Positions 34,636 through 46,934 are shown, counted from the first letter of the stretch. The stretch: 64,000 nucleotides of DNA from Sclerurus mexicanus (GCA_013396755.1 VWZF01004008.1:950624-1014623); one strand, 5' to 3'. The notes: a model not told the origin generated them from the sequence alone. Made by a program: numbers and translations.

Positions 34636-34830
34636 ATGCTTTTAAGGATTAATATAATTTAAAATCTATTTCCTCCCGTCTTTTTAGCACAGGCTTATAA
34701 TTTTTTCCTATTTGCCAGTTAAAATGAGAAGAAGGAGTCTATTTGTCTGCCACACATGTTATGTATTACATGCTCCTCAACGACGGGATAGTTTCAGTAA
34801 TTATTTGCATCTTTCCTGTGCTGCCACAGC
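34636..34830. other. Candidate conserved element with octamer
   Basis: AT-rich single-copy block: GGATTAATATAATTTAAAAT, TTATAATTTTTTCC, then ACATGTTATGTATTACATG and an octamer ATTTGCAT at 34803-34810 after CAGTAATT. The flanks are ordinary. No repeat fits. Confidence 0.4.
34803..34810 (-). promoter_or_regulatory. POU octamer ATTTGCAT
   Basis: Exact octamer adjoining a GTAATT word, the fifth octamer within about 4.2 kb. Confidence 0.28.
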
Positions 34831-37800
34831 TGTGGAGAAACTCTGGGGCCACTTCCCTGCTGTGCTGGATGTGTGTAAATGTATTTCACAGGATGGATGG
34901 TGACAGCTACAACCATTGTGATCCTGAGCTCTGAAATCTAACTGAGGGGATGAAAGCTTTCTATTTTCGTGGGGGAAAAGGTGCAGCATTTTGGCTGGCG
35001 CTGCTTGTGAGTTCTGCAGGACACAGAGAGGAGCTTCCCTCCACCTCCTGCAGTTTGTGGCCACATCTACTGTAGCTTGGCAGGGAGACAGAGGGACACT
35101 GGAGGCAGCTGAAGAGGGAATTCACTCCCACAGCCTCCCTGGCTGGTGACAGAGGGTGAAAGGTGGGGGGTGACCCTGCTTTGGACCTGGTTGGCATCTG
35201 CTTGGCAGGTGAGGTGGTTTGTCTCTGGTTTCAGGGGGACCAGGGCTACCAAAAGGAGCCCTCCTGGTTGTGATGGTGCTCTGGGATCCCCCTGGGATGG
35301 GTTGGAGCTGCCACCTGTCCCCATCCTGATGGAATGCCGTGGTCCCCCCTCCTTCCCTGCTACCTGACAAACACAGATGTACCAACAGGCTGACAGTGGC
35401 AAACCAGCCCCAGGCAGGGGCTTTTTGCTGGAGGTTGGAGCAATTAGGACAGCAAACTCCTTAGCATTGTTCTCCCTCCACCTCATGTGATTCTGCTGCA
35501 CTTTGATACGGAGAAAGCAAACGAATTTAAAGGGAAGCAGATGAAAGGGAAAGCAGTTCTGTGTGGTGGTGAAATTTTTGCATCCCTTTGGAAGCTTTTA
35601 TCTTCAGAGCAGCCACCCTCTTTCCAATTGCGTAATCAGGATTCGGTGGAGTTCAACAAGCTCACACTGGGATATTGTTGGGAATTCATCACACTCTGTA
35701 TTCCTGGGTGCTGTCCTCCAGGCTAATTGACAGTAATAGTTTCATGCACATGATGGATTTTCCAGCCCCCAGTGCTCATCCAGCCCTGCCAGGTTTCCCA
35801 CTGCAATCTTAGAGTTGGCACCAGCAGGAAGGGTTTCTATCTAATGTCTAAGAAGAGACCTGCTGCTTCGTGTATTCATCTCTGCAAAGGGCCTGGAGCT
35901 CTTCAAAAGGAAGGAAATATGAGAGTATAAAGTTTTATTATTTATTTTGTTATTAACGCCACCAGCAAGGGTGGTAAATGATTTAAATAAAAGTGCCAGG
36001 GGAAAGTGATCTCTTGAACTCATCATTTGATGCCTTGTGGGAAGATGTGCTCTGGCCCAGCACAGGTTGTCAGGTTCAATAAAGAAGGGACTGGAAGGAA
36101 TTACTTGCCCCGTGCTAGATGGGAGGTCAGCTCAAATGATCTGATAGTGCTTTCCCCCTCAAAATTGCTGCCTTGTGTTCATAAAGCAGCAGCAGCCACA
36201 CACACAGGACCAGCTGCAATCTCAGAGCGGTGTTTGGGAGTGTTTTCAGCAGTTCCTACCTTGCTTTTTCCCTGCAATGTGACCTGAATTTTGGTGTGGC
36301 CAGGGCAAAAATCAGTTGTTTGTGTCTGGGGGTTCCCCAGCAAGAAAATGGAGGTGATTTCCTTGCAGGAGGGGAGAAAACTAAATGGAAAAACTGGAAT
36401 GTATCAAAGCCAAACACTTATTTTTTTTCCTTTTATTTGAATGATTGCCAAATTTTTCCTCGGAAGCTTGTAACGGACCAAAGGTTTCTATTTCAATAAT
36501 CCTCTGTTTTCTTGGGAAAAGGGGCAGAGAAAGGCTGCTAGCTCAAAAAAAGACAGGAGTTGCTGTAATAGCAGGCATCACAACAGCTGCAGAGAAACCA
36601 CTGTGGCCCTGCCCTGTTTTCTGTTCCCGGGCAGGACCGAGGTTTTATTCTGCTCTGGTACCAATCCATGAAAGTGTGATGATTAGGAAGTCTGGCGTCG
36701 AAGCTGCTCCTGAGCAGATGTGCCCATTGTAAAACCAGATCCCAGTTGTTTATGCCTGCCTGTTGTTCCCTTCCAGGCAGCTCCAGTGCCCGTCACCCCA
36801 GTGGGCACACAGCAGGCAGGCTGCGACCCTCCCCAGCACTGAGCCCCCTTTCCTGGGCACAGAATGGAGCCAGGACGGTTTTATCTGCTCCTCTGCTCCC
36901 TTGCAGCTGCCTGGGCTTGTGCTGAGCTGCCGTTCTTCCCTGAGTAAACATGAGCACTCCGAGTAGAGCATTAGTAATAAAGGTCCCTGGTTGTACGTGG
37001 CAATTGTGCACGTCCTTATCAGCCCCTTCCCAGGGATGGTTTGCCCGGCTCACAATGGCATGGCTTGCTCATGAAAGCCCTGTGTGGAAGATGTTCCTTT
37101 TCTTTGCCCTCTGGCTCAGTCAGGTGACTGTAGAGTTTTGTACAGGCAGAGTAGAAATAGAAAATAAAGCCAGCTCAGACACTGAGGGCTGCGTCCTCCT
37201 GTAGCGAAAATCAACGTGATTCCACTGTGGTGACTTACACTGCTTGGGTTGGAGCTCTGATGTGGTTTTAATCCCAAAGTAACACAAGGGAAAATCGCCA
37301 TTTATGGGGCAGACGTGATGGCAAATGAAGTCACTATTTCATAAAGAAAAAGGAGAATGCAGCTGAATTTGAGAGTGCTTTTAATCCTCCTGAAACTCCC
37401 TCTCTTGGCAGAAGTACCATGGGTTAAAGGGAAAGAAATTACCATGCAGGTCTGGATTGGGAATTGCACTGCAAAACACCAGTGGCAAACCTGAAAATCA
37501 GTGGCCAGGGCTTTGTGCCCCTGCCAGGGTGAGCTGAGCTAATGGAATTCACCCTCCTCATTGCTCTGCATCCGGCAGCACGTCAGGAAGGCTCCCCTGC
37601 CTCGGAAACGTGACTGGGACAGTGGGGAAGAGGGTTTGGGGCTGCTGGGACCCAGCCTGAGCCTTGTTCTGTCACTGTGGCAAGTGGGACCCCTTGATGG
37701 AGCCACTGCTGGTGGGGCACTGCTTAGGCTGGGGACATAGGCTCAGCTGCAGTGTTCAGCCTACAAGACAAAGCTTTATCTCTTTCCTTACTCTGGCAAC

Positions 37801-38139
37801 AATCAGAGCAGCTGGGTTTAGTACCCAAGGTCTGGCAATGTCAGTGGGCACCAGTCTCTGAGCACTGGCCTTGGCTGTTTTCTCTCTCACCCCTGCTTTC
37901 ACTCCACCCCCTAAAGATAAAAGTAGAGCTATTCTAATTCTAGCCCTCTGAGAGTTAGCTGCCTTATAATCAAGGCTTTGAGCTTGTTTTTTCTTTGCCT
38001 TCCCTCTCTGTGGTCATGTTTACCACGAGGAAAATAAGGAGGAAAGCTCCCAAGACCAGCTCTAAAATTGTATCCTTAGAAGATGCTGGGTTTAAATTGA
38101 CTGTGGTCCTGCAGCTCTTCCCAAGGCCCTGCCTTGATT
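34831..38139. other. Non-coding DNA, nothing recognised
   Basis: Mixed sequence with AT patches (35930-36010, 36940-37000). Frames up to 144 codons (35067-35501 minus) overlap plus-strand frames and have no domain features. Confidence 0.5.
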
Positions 38140-38600
38140 TCGGTGAAGAGCAGCACTATAAATAAGTACAAATAATGGTAAATCTCCAAGTAATGTGGCT
38201 CTATTGTAGAGAAGCAGCTCTAAAAATCAGCACAAAGATGCTTTGCAACCCAGAAATTCAAACTGCTGTGTCAAGTACACTAAAGCTAAACCATGTAATA
38301 GGTAAAGCCAAGTACATCCTATAGCCTTAAATTTAATCTCCACAAGTGCATTCTGTGCCATGAGTAATAATTTATTAGTGTAAATTACCAAAATAGATGA
38401 TTAATTGCCTTGCATTAGCACTGTGTTCTACAGTGAAATTATCACTTCAGCCATGGCATAAAACCATATTTCATCTCTTCTTCCCAGAGTGAAAACAGCA
38501 GCATGTTCCTGTGTGTTAATCAAGCCTTCCATTAATCAGGATAACACCCCCTAATTGTGATTACAGTTAGAAATCAATTAATACTCCCCTTAAAATAAAG
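38140..38600. other. Densest TAAT-rich block, strong enhancer candidate
   Basis: About 460 bases of single-copy sequence with a dozen or more TAAT/ATTA cores. They include TAATAATTTATTAG (38365-38378), GATTAATTG (38399-38407), TTAATCA twice (38516-38522 and 38532-38538), CTAATTGTGATTA (from about 38551) and CAATTAAT (38575-38582). CAAGTAC and CAAGTG NK2-type words also occur (38274, 38344). No long frame crosses it and no repeat family fits. The boundaries with GC-richer flanks are sharp, especially on the right. This is the pattern of a developmental conserved non-coding element; conservation is inferred. Confidence 0.5.
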
Positions 38601-40892
38601 CTCTCGGGCAGGCAGTGGCAGGGCCCATTTGTGTGCCTCTAAAGCCCTTTGGTGTTTGCAGCACCCCAAGCCCTGCCTTGCTTTGTAATCAACTGCACTT
38701 ATTTGTTGTCTTTTCATTTCCCCACTTCAAAACATTCTGGTGCCGCTTCCAGAGCAAAGAGCCCCGTAACTCAGGGATGCGAACATTCCTCAAAGGCAGA
38801 GAGCTGGGCTTCTGCAGCTTTTAGAGTGAACTGTGAAATGCGAGGGTTTTGTCTCTCCTGATCCCTGGAACTAATTCCATTTTTGGCACCCTGCTCCAGC
38901 TCTGTCGCTCTCTGCAGCCTGAATAACATTCGGATTTTTCCGGGCTCGGAATGCAGTGGAATCGTTCAGTTCAATGTAAACATTTGCAGTGCAGAGGAGG
39001 GGGCTGGCGTGAGGCTGGGGCGTCACAGCAGGCTTGAGTGCTTGTTTATGCACTTTGTACCAACCTCCTTTTATTTCACGTCCAGACTCCTCCAAGATTC
39101 CCTCTCCAAGGCCATAATTCGTGTGTGTGCTCAGCTCTCCCCACTCCTGACAGGCGTCACTGAGGCACAGAGTGTGACCACCCAAGAGGAGAACATCCCT
39201 CTTCCAGACCCTGCTGGGGATGAGCTCTGGGAGAGGACTTTCAGGATCTGTCTGGAAGCTCTTGGGGAAAGAAATCAGGAGTTCCCTTTCTGTGCTCAGC
39301 AGTGCAGGGTGTGACCCCACTTCTCTGGCTGGGAATAACTTTCTGGCCAGGAACAGACTTGGTAGAAAAGCAGCAGAAATCGCTGGTTCTGGACTTGCCA
39401 GCCTTGCCCACTAATGAGCAGAAGACTGGAGGTTGTAGTGGTTTCCCTGAGCAAGGGCTGCTCGTCCTTGGTGTGCGTGCAAACAGCACCTCGCTGCCTC
39501 GTTCCAGTGAGTTTGTGATGGGCACCACGGGCAATGAGCCACCAGAAAACCCAGAGCCCGAGAGAAAAGGGGATGACAAGGCTGGGGCGGGGAGAAGACA
39601 GAGTTTGGGACTGGTTTTCAGTGTGAAACTAATTCTTTTGTGCTGCTGCTTTTCAAGTAAGCTCCCCAAAGCAAACCCAGTTCAATTTTCGAATTGAGAT
39701 GCGATGAGCAAACTCTGTTTTATTTTCCTCTCTGATATCTCTCCTTTCAAATATCCCTTCCTTCAGTTAGTTGTGTGGATAATTTCCCCGAAGCAAACTA
39801 CTCCTTCTGGCCTCTGGGAAGAGCTAAAGAGTAGGAATTGTCCTACCAGCAGCACCGACACCTTCTGTCCCCTGCCAAGGAGCCAGATGGAGGTAGGATG
39901 TAATCAGGTCATTTAAGAAAAGGGCAACTGAGAGACTTGGAGGAGGCAAGAACTGGGAAAGGCTATCACAGCTATTTTTGATTCTTAAAGAGGAGAGATT
40001 AATTTAGATCGTCTGGTGTACACAAGGAAAAAAAAAAGTCTGTTGGAAAACAAAGGGGCCCAGTTCTGACAGTTCTTATGGTCTTTGTCATTAACTGTGC
40101 TGATGAAAAGAAGAACAAGGCTCCTGCATCATTACCGAGCCCCAGCCTTTCAAACAAACAGCTCCAGACACAGGGCTTTGTTCAGAGCACAGAGGGAAGG
40201 AACAAATTCCCTGGATGCAACAGAGAGAAATTCAGTGTCAAACGTGGCTGATTAGGGAAGATGGAAGTCGTGAGAAACACGTACCTATTACAAAGTTATG
40301 CTGCTTTGAAAAATAGTGTTGCTTGGGCTCTGTAAAAGTCAGTGGTGCATTAGGACCTGAGCCCAGAACAGGAGAATGGGGTTTTCTAAGGTTTACAAGG
40401 GGTCAGTCAAGGAAGATGTTCCCACGTTGAATGCTGGCACTCTTAACCAGGGAACGGGTAAAGCAAAGCTCACCAGGAACCACCCCCAAAGTATTGCCAG
40501 CTCCCTTTCAGCTGGGCTGACACAGGGGTGGCCAGGGATGCTGAACTGAAAAGTGGGGGAGAGGGCTGAAATCCTGTGATTTCAGTGATCTGTTCCACCT
40601 GAACCAGGGAATGTTGCTGTAGGACCAGAAGTAACCTGGGGAGAAGGACTGTGCAGCTGGAAGAATCACAGCAATTCGGGCATCACATTTTAAAGCTCGG
40701 GTTTGGAGTAATCCTGGTCCTTGTAACTGAGGGAGTTGAGGGACTGGCAGCATCACGTGCCAACAGTGCTGTGCGAGCCCTCGGATTTCTGCTGGTTTCC
40801 CTGTTCCTTTTCTCCCCCTGAGCAGATTTTCCTTGTCTAACAGTGGTTAATGGAGCTGTGTGATTAGTGGAATGCTGAATGAATGGAAACTG
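38601..40892. other. Non-coding DNA, nothing recognised
   Basis: Plain sequence with overlapping 149-, 143-, 142- and 131-codon frames at 38871-39697 on both strands, which argues against any of them being real. A10 run at 40028-40037. Confidence 0.5.
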
Positions 40893-40902
40893 CTAAAAAT
40901 AG
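40893..40902 (+). promoter_or_regulatory. MEF2 consensus word CTAAAAATAG
   Basis: Exact match to YTAWWWWTAR in its strongest form. An identical word lies at 43549-43558. Isolated, low weight. Confidence 0.22.
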
Positions 40903-41109
40903 AAGTTGAAATGTTGGAGAAGTAGATAATGGCAAGGTTGAGCCTGTTCCTAAGCCAATTTTGGAGTTACTAGCCTGCTTCTGCTCCTCCATTCATCAAA
41001 CAAGGCCTGGTAATCTCCATATTGCCATAAGAATTCTAACACAAATACAGTAAATGAAGTGAAAACTCAAACTTATTGGGAGCGGCAAAATCCGCTGCTT
41101 CCTTAATTC

Positions 41110-41117
41110 ATTTGCAT
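41110..41117 (-). promoter_or_regulatory. POU octamer ATTTGCAT
   Basis: Exact octamer after CTTAATTC, in an AT-leaning patch. Confidence 0.25.
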
Positions 41118-41777
41118 CACCTTTTCCTCTCAGAGCAGAGAGAAAGGAGACTTGATAACAGAGGGAGGTATTGAACTAACCTTTCCCCCCTCGTGTTTAA
41201 GTGTAGCTCACCCTCTGACCAAAAGCACTGCAAATCAATTAGAGCTGACAAGCCCAACTTTAAGTGCATCAGCAGGGCAAATGGCAATGTCTCAGCACTA
41301 AGAAACACTCCCCAGCATTTCTGACCTTGAGTGAAGTAGGAACACGTGTAGCACAAGCTAAACAGAGGGAAGATTGTCTATTAGAGCTCATCAGAGTTGG
41401 AGAATCCTCAGGCTTCCTACAGCTTCTTGGAAGAGCTGCTGGGTTGCTCTGGCTGAGACATGAGCACTTAGCAGCTGTTTGGAGGAAAAGTTAATTTACA
41501 GCGTTGTTTATTCCCATCCTTCCTGCAAGAAGGTGCATGGAATTCTCTGCAACGTGCTCCTTTCTCCCTAGGAAAATGTGACTTGGTGATGATGTCAAAT
41601 GCCACTGCTGAGGCATCCAGAGAGCAAATGGCACGTGTGTCCTAATCCAGTCCTCTTCCTTTTAGGGTCTGGTTCATTCCCATTTGTTGGGTGCGTGGAA
41701 ATATTCATTTTGCCTGATAAAAAGCAGCCCCCTCGCCCCTGGTTTCAGAGTTGCTGGTTGAGGGCAGGACCTTTGTT

Positions 41778-41792
41778 TCCGCCCTCTGGTCA
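41778..41792 (-). promoter_or_regulatory. CTCF-like core motif, minus strand
   Basis: On the minus strand TGACCAGAGGGCGGA matches CCASYAGRKGGCRSY at 12 of 15 positions by eye. Its orientation is opposite to the sites at 12551 and 19954. Binding is not shown. Confidence 0.27.
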
Positions 41793-42911
41793 TGACAAAC
41801 TGCTGCTCCTTGGCATCACTGTGATGAAATCAGTAAAGCCTTGGAGAACTTCAAACTTGTATTACTTTTTAATATGAGTCACTTTGATGGAAAGGCTGAG
41901 ATGTTTTTTTCTATTGCAATACCTCAGCATTTCCATAGCCATAAATTCCTCGCTCGCCAGTCTGTTATTACTGATGTATCAATTCCTTCTACTTCTCTGA
42001 ACACTTAAATTGAAATAAAATAAGGTTTAGGCTTTATGTATTTTTAATTTAATGAAATTCAGCTTAAAGTTGTAGAAAAACAATCCTTGGCATGGAGTGC
42101 TCCTGCCTTTAGAGCAAGTCCTCAAGGGAGCAGAGCAGCAGGATGGGCAGAGTGAGCCCTGCAGGGCTGGGAGGGCGTCTCTGTGGCTTCCTCCCTTATT
42201 CCAGATCCCCCCCTTTTCCATGGTAATTCTGCCCACTTGAGTCCATATTATATTTTATCTGGTTTAGCCCTGCCCTCCCCTTCTCTCAGCCAAGCTGCTG
42301 AGGCAGAAAGTCCTCTGGAGTTCCACAGTCTCCACTGCAGCAGCCCAGTGTAATGGGAAGGACTGGGAGCCGAGAGTTTCCCTCCAGCACAGGCCAAAGG
42401 GGTATTTGTAGCAATAGCCAGGTAAAAATCTCCCCTTTTCTAAGAGTGAAGCAAACAAACAAAGGCTTTGCTTTCTCGGGATTTTGTTGTGCTTTGAAAT
42501 GCAATTGTGTGTTTGGCTTTAGAGGGCCAGAAGGTGCTAGTTTGAATGGACGTGGCTTTGGGTGCACGTTCCTGGTGGAGGAACTGCACGGAAAGACCCA
42601 GAGGCTCTTTCTCAACTCTACAGGCATTTCCTGGCAGCAACCAGTCCAGTGCAGGGCATGCAATCTGACCAAGGGTGATGGTGAGCATAAAATAAACCAC
42701 AAACTGTTCCCAAGTGGGCAAAGTCAGCCTTTCTTTTAGGTGGCACGGCACGGGGAGATGCACAAGACAAGGCACAGGGGCTGTGATGTTCCTTCGGATG
42801 CTCTCTTGTTGCAGGGAGAACACTCAGGACAAAGGTCTTTTCTTTTTCAGCGTTTTTATTGTTTTATAGAATCATCTCAGTCCTTAGGAAAGCTCTGAGC
42901 TGGCGAGTATG

Positions 42912-42928
42912 CGTGTGTATATATATAT
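42912..42928 (+). repeat. (TG)n(TA)n short microsatellite
   Basis: Alternating pyrimidine-purine run CGTGTGTATATATATA, a common dinucleotide microsatellite. Confidence 0.75.
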
Positions 42929-43548
42929 TTATAGAATGTATTCCCCATGGTTCATTAGAGGCTTTTTTCACCCAGTGATTCAGAGGAATTACAGTTTGCA
43001 CAAAGGACAGGTGGATTGTCCTGTTGGCACCGTGCTCGGTGTGGCTGTCCTGGCACTGGCAGAAGATACAGTCTTGTATTGTTCCTGATCGTTTGAGTAT
43101 TTTAATCAGTCATGAACCGACATAAAATGCCCTCAGCAAGCAGTAATGGGTTTGATAATGATGGATACGATGCTTTTCCCCTGGGAGAGGGGTCATGGGA
43201 GGAGTAGTTTCTCAAGTAGCCTCTGATTGTGCATCTGAATGAACTTCGCAGCAGCTTTGGGGTCACTGTAGGAGAGGCTGAGGATAAAACGTGGGTCCTT
43301 ATCCAGCCTCATCCAGTGAGACATGAAAATGAGATTTTAGTGGAAGGACTTCAGTAGTTCTGTTCTTGCAGTCGTGGGGATTTTCTGGGTGGCTTTTTTG
43401 CTGGAAGATGATTCCCAGGGGTGGGAAGGCTTGTTCTTCTCTAGGGAGCAATATTTGAATCACTCATATGATCAACCCATCCCCCCCCAAAAAAGTAGAT
43501 ATATATAATTTTTGGCTTTAATCCAGCTGAAAAGCAGTTTTTTTAAAA

Positions 43549-43558
43549 CTAAAAATAG
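43549..43558 (+). promoter_or_regulatory. MEF2 consensus word CTAAAAATAG
   Basis: Second exact copy of the word at 40893, 2.66 kb away, in an A/T-rich context. Confidence 0.22.
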
Positions 43559-44275
43559 AAAAAAGTGGGTCAGGTCAACCTAAAACAGCCTGTTTGTTCA
43601 CAAAATGATTTTCCCCTTTGCTTGGGCATTCCTGAATACTTTGTTTTGTCTCAGGCCAACAAAAACTCGAGATGTATCTAAATCTCCACCCCTGAGGATT
43701 TGTTGCTGATCTTTGTAAGGATTTCTAAGATGGGCTGTGATATTTTAAGGTTAATTGGTCTATAGATTTTTCTTTTTCTTTTCCTGTAAAGATTTTTGTG
43801 CCCTTTTGATTAAAAAGAAAGCAAAGATTTAGCTGGCCCCCCCTTCCAGGCTCTTTCCCAGCCCTCCTGGTGCTTCTAAATCTGATTTTAAGTGTCTTCA
43901 GTCACAATCACACAGGCCCTTCATTTGTCCATGTGTGAAAGTGCCAGTTTACTCTGTGGAGTAAATAGACACATTAAAGGGAAAAACCAAACCCACGAGG
44001 AGGAATGGAAATATCCAAATTCAGCGAGTCTACAGGAAAATATCCTGTGTCCAAATGACAACCAGCAGGGAGGTGCTGATGGGAGTGATGTTCTTTCTAA
44101 CTCAGGATTTGCTCCTTAGGAAGGACATCCCAATGTCAATTAAGACATGCAATGGCATCGTTATCAGTTTAACCAGAGAGTCACACAAGCCGCAGACCTC
44201 TCTGGCTGCCTGTTAGGAGCAGTAATTGAGCAAATTAAATCATCATGGGGGCAGTGTGCTGTCAGGTACTGCAGG

Positions 44276-44283
44276 ATGCAAAT
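44276..44283 (+). promoter_or_regulatory. POU octamer ATGCAAAT
   Basis: Exact octamer. About 55 bases upstream lies an ATTGAGCAAATTAAATCATC segment, so AT-rich motif density is locally raised (44140-44300). Confidence 0.25.
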
Positions 44284-44591
44284 ACAAGTCATTAGCAGAG
44301 GCTATTTAGAGAGAGAACCGGAATAAAAAGAGGATGGGAGGGGGGATAGGAGGGAAAATGATGCCCACATCAGGACTGTGTCTAGCTGGGAGCAGCATTT
44401 CAGGCTCTGGAGAAGGTCTGAGACAGCTACCCCTTTGTTCCTGATCTCCTCCAGAGCCTCTGTACCTCTTCCCTTTCCCAGCTGTCCCTTTCCTGCCCTC
44501 CCAAAATACATCTCACACAGGTGGGTCTCTCCCTTTGCTCCACATCCCATGGTCCATAACACTTGTTGGTCCAGAAGGAAAAGCAAACCTT

Positions 44592-44705
44592 CAACATTCC
44601 AGGGCCAGGCTGGACAGGACTTGGAGCGACCTGGTCCGTGGAAGGTGTCCCTGCCCATGGCAGGGGGTGGGATGGATGAGCTTTGAGGCCCCTGATCCCA
44701 CGATT
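44592..44705 (+). mobile_element. CR1 LINE 3' fragment, plus strand
   Basis: Contains the diagnostic order 'agggccaggctggacaggac', 'ttggagcgacctggtcc', 'gtggaaggtgtccctg', CCCATGGCAGGGGGTGG, 'gatgagctttgaggccc'. The terminal octamer repeat is decayed (GATCCCACGATTTG). About 115 bases survive. The 155- and 150-codon minus frames and the 102-codon plus frame around it are by-products. Confidence 0.85.
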
Positions 44706-44750
44706 TGAAGTGTCCCTCTGCCTGCAGAAATGCACTGCTCCGTAGCCTGA

Positions 44751-44763
44751 GCAGCAGCAGCAG
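44751..44763 (+). repeat. (GCA)n short microsatellite
   Basis: Four perfect GCA units plus one base. Confidence 0.7.
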
Positions 44764-46406
44764 CTCCAAATCCCCTGCCCTGGCGTGATATAAATCTGCA
44801 AACTTTCACAATCAAATTCTGGAAGCTCAGCATAAAGAAAATGATGGCAGCTCTGAAGCCACCGTGCCCCTGGATGCATCAGGCTTTGGCAGGGGGCCAG
44901 CCCACCACTTAGTGGGATGTTTCTGGAAAAAAAGGAGGCTGAATGACACTTTTTATATTCATGTCTATTCTTTCCCCTTACCCCAGCATGTTAAATTCAA
45001 CTTCACTCTAGTCCTGTCAGTGCAGGCTTGTATTTCCATTTTCTAGCTGGGTTTTTGGAATAGGATATTAATCCAGAAACAGTTAAAGTCCTAGTGCTAG
45101 TTGTTAATTATGAGGAAATAGGGAGTTATTTCAGTAATCCCACTCTTGTGTTCTGGGTTTGCAGCTTCTTTTTAACATGGTTGCTTTAATGAGATAGGAA
45201 TAGGAAATGAAGACATTTGGAAGAATCACAGCACCCAGGAACTTTCAAACCTTCAGGCCTGGTTTCCTTTAAGACTTAACCCAAAAGCTTTATTTTAAAA
45301 TTGTACTCGCTCTGTGCTATTTCCTTTCGAGCTTCTGTTCCATTTGGCAAGTTCAGCAGCTCTTTAGGGCCTCTTGCTTTTATTTTGACTTGGGTGATGA
45401 GCACTGTAAAGCATTGTGAGTCTCTGTGGGTATGAATAAAGATGACAGTGCGGGGGTCAGAGCAGATAAACCCGGTCTCTGAACGGTGTGAGGATTCTGC
45501 AGCCAAACACCTCAGTGAGGCTTTAGCTCCGAGCCCGGCTCTGTGAGTGATGCTCTGCCCCTGCTCCAGCAAAACAGGCTGAGAAATGGGGCACGTCAGA
45601 TCTGCTCAGACATTCAGCGTATCTGGTGCTCTCTGAGCTGGGGCAGCAGGCACGGCACATCCCAGTGCCCCCAGTCCATCCTGCCGTGCCCAGCTGCTGG
45701 GGAGCAGCAGGGGGGTGAGTGCTGTCCCAGACTGAGCAGATGGCACAGAGATCCCTGCACGGGAGGCTTTTACCTTGACTCGGTGCTTTGCTTTGCGGGG
45801 TGAACCGGGGACAGGAGGAAAATCCCTCTCCTGGTGCCCGTCTCCTTTAGGTCTCAGTTAAGCTGCAGTGCCCGTGCCCTTCCCTGGCACCCGCTCTGAG
45901 GCAGAACTGCTCTTGTCTTACCCAAGCAGGGCTCGTTCCTCTCTGCTCCTCTAGCAGAGCTTGCAGGAACACATTTAACCTCTGCTGTCACCTGCCCAGC
46001 CTCCAAGCAGTCCTGCTTGTCCTGCGGTCCCTGCACGTAAACACTGAACACCCACCATGAAGCAGTGGTAGAGGAATCCATTTCATCACTCCCAGTGCCA
46101 CCGTTCCTTCAGGTCAGGTGGATTTGCAGGACTGAAGGAGGCTTTGGGTGCTGATGGATGTGAAAAGTGGGACCTGTGAGCGTGGCAAAGCTGGGTTTTG
46201 GCTGCACAGTGAGGGGGACCCTGTGGGGTGTCGCTGTCCCACATCACTGTGCCACCTTCCTTCTACCAAGGGACAAAGCGAATCCAGGGTGTTCTCGAGA
46301 AAGCAAAGTCTCACGGGGACTCTGCAGAGGGAGCTCAGGCAGACACTGGATTTCAAAAGCAGGGAGGATCCTCCACCTGCAAATGAAAGCACATGGATTT
46401 TTTTAA

Positions 46407-46422
46407 ATTATTATTATTATTT
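46407..46422 (+). repeat. (ATT)n short microsatellite
   Basis: Five ATT units. It makes the run of Tyr codons seen in the overlapping plus frame. Confidence 0.8.
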
Positions 46423-46934
46423 CCCTGAATCTTGGACCCAAGCTCTTTCACATGAGCTCACAAATTCTGGAACCAACCCACGTGCATTTCTAGAGACACT
46501 TCAGGCGGCGGAAGTTGCAGAAAGGAGTGAAGATTCCTGCCCTCCCTTGCACAGCCCAAGACAGTGTGTTCTGCTGAGTTGCCCGTTGCCATTGAAGCAC
46601 TTGCTGCCTTCGATGCATATTTTAGAGCCCCGTGGGAAGCAGTGACTGGTTGTTTATAAAGGCCACAAGCAGCTTCTGCAGGGTGGTGCTTTCCTCATCA
46701 ACTCCATTCTGTTTTCAAAATGTGCTCTCGCCCCTCGGGGGGATGTTGGGCCACCTGCAAATGTGCCAGTTTGCCATAATTTGTTGTTCCCGATGTTTTA
46801 AGTCTTGTCTGGCTCCAGTGAGGTCTGGAGTGTGCTCTCATCCCCCAGTTGTATAAACAGCTGGATGCAAACAGGCTTCTCCTGCATGTCCTGAGCGCAG
46901 GGATGATGTGCTGGGCTTGTTCAAAGGCAAAATG

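Larger units (their letters stand above)
40903..42850. other. Non-coding DNA with octamer and CTCF-like word
   Basis: Contains an octamer ATTTGCAT at 41110-41117 and a CTCF-like site at 41778. AT-leaning patches lie at 41000-41120 and 41930-42060. The 138- and 128-codon opposing frames at 42286-42739 overlap and are not domain-like. Confidence 0.45.
42851..44591. other. Non-coding DNA with simple repeats
   Basis: (TG/TA) run at 42912-42928, C8 then A6 at 43481-43494, (AT) run at 43499-43507, MEF2-type word at 43549-43558 and octamer at 44276-44283. T-rich sequence at 43740-43800. No gene. Confidence 0.45.
44706..46934. other. Non-coding DNA with small simple repeats
   Basis: (GCA)4-5 run at 44751-44763 and (ATT)n at 46407-46422. 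A 165-codon plus frame (46148-46645) crosses the ATT repeat, which reads as a Tyr run, and is not domain-like. No other content recognised. Confidence 0.5.

Noticed and set aside
42861..42895. 'ttttatagaatcatctcag' as the start of a reverse CR1 tail
   Set aside because: Only the first dozen bases resemble a CR1 end. The CR1 body does not follow.
46148..46645. 165-codon plus frame with a Tyr run
   Set aside because: The Tyr run is the ATT microsatellite at 46407-46422 and the rest is not domain-like.
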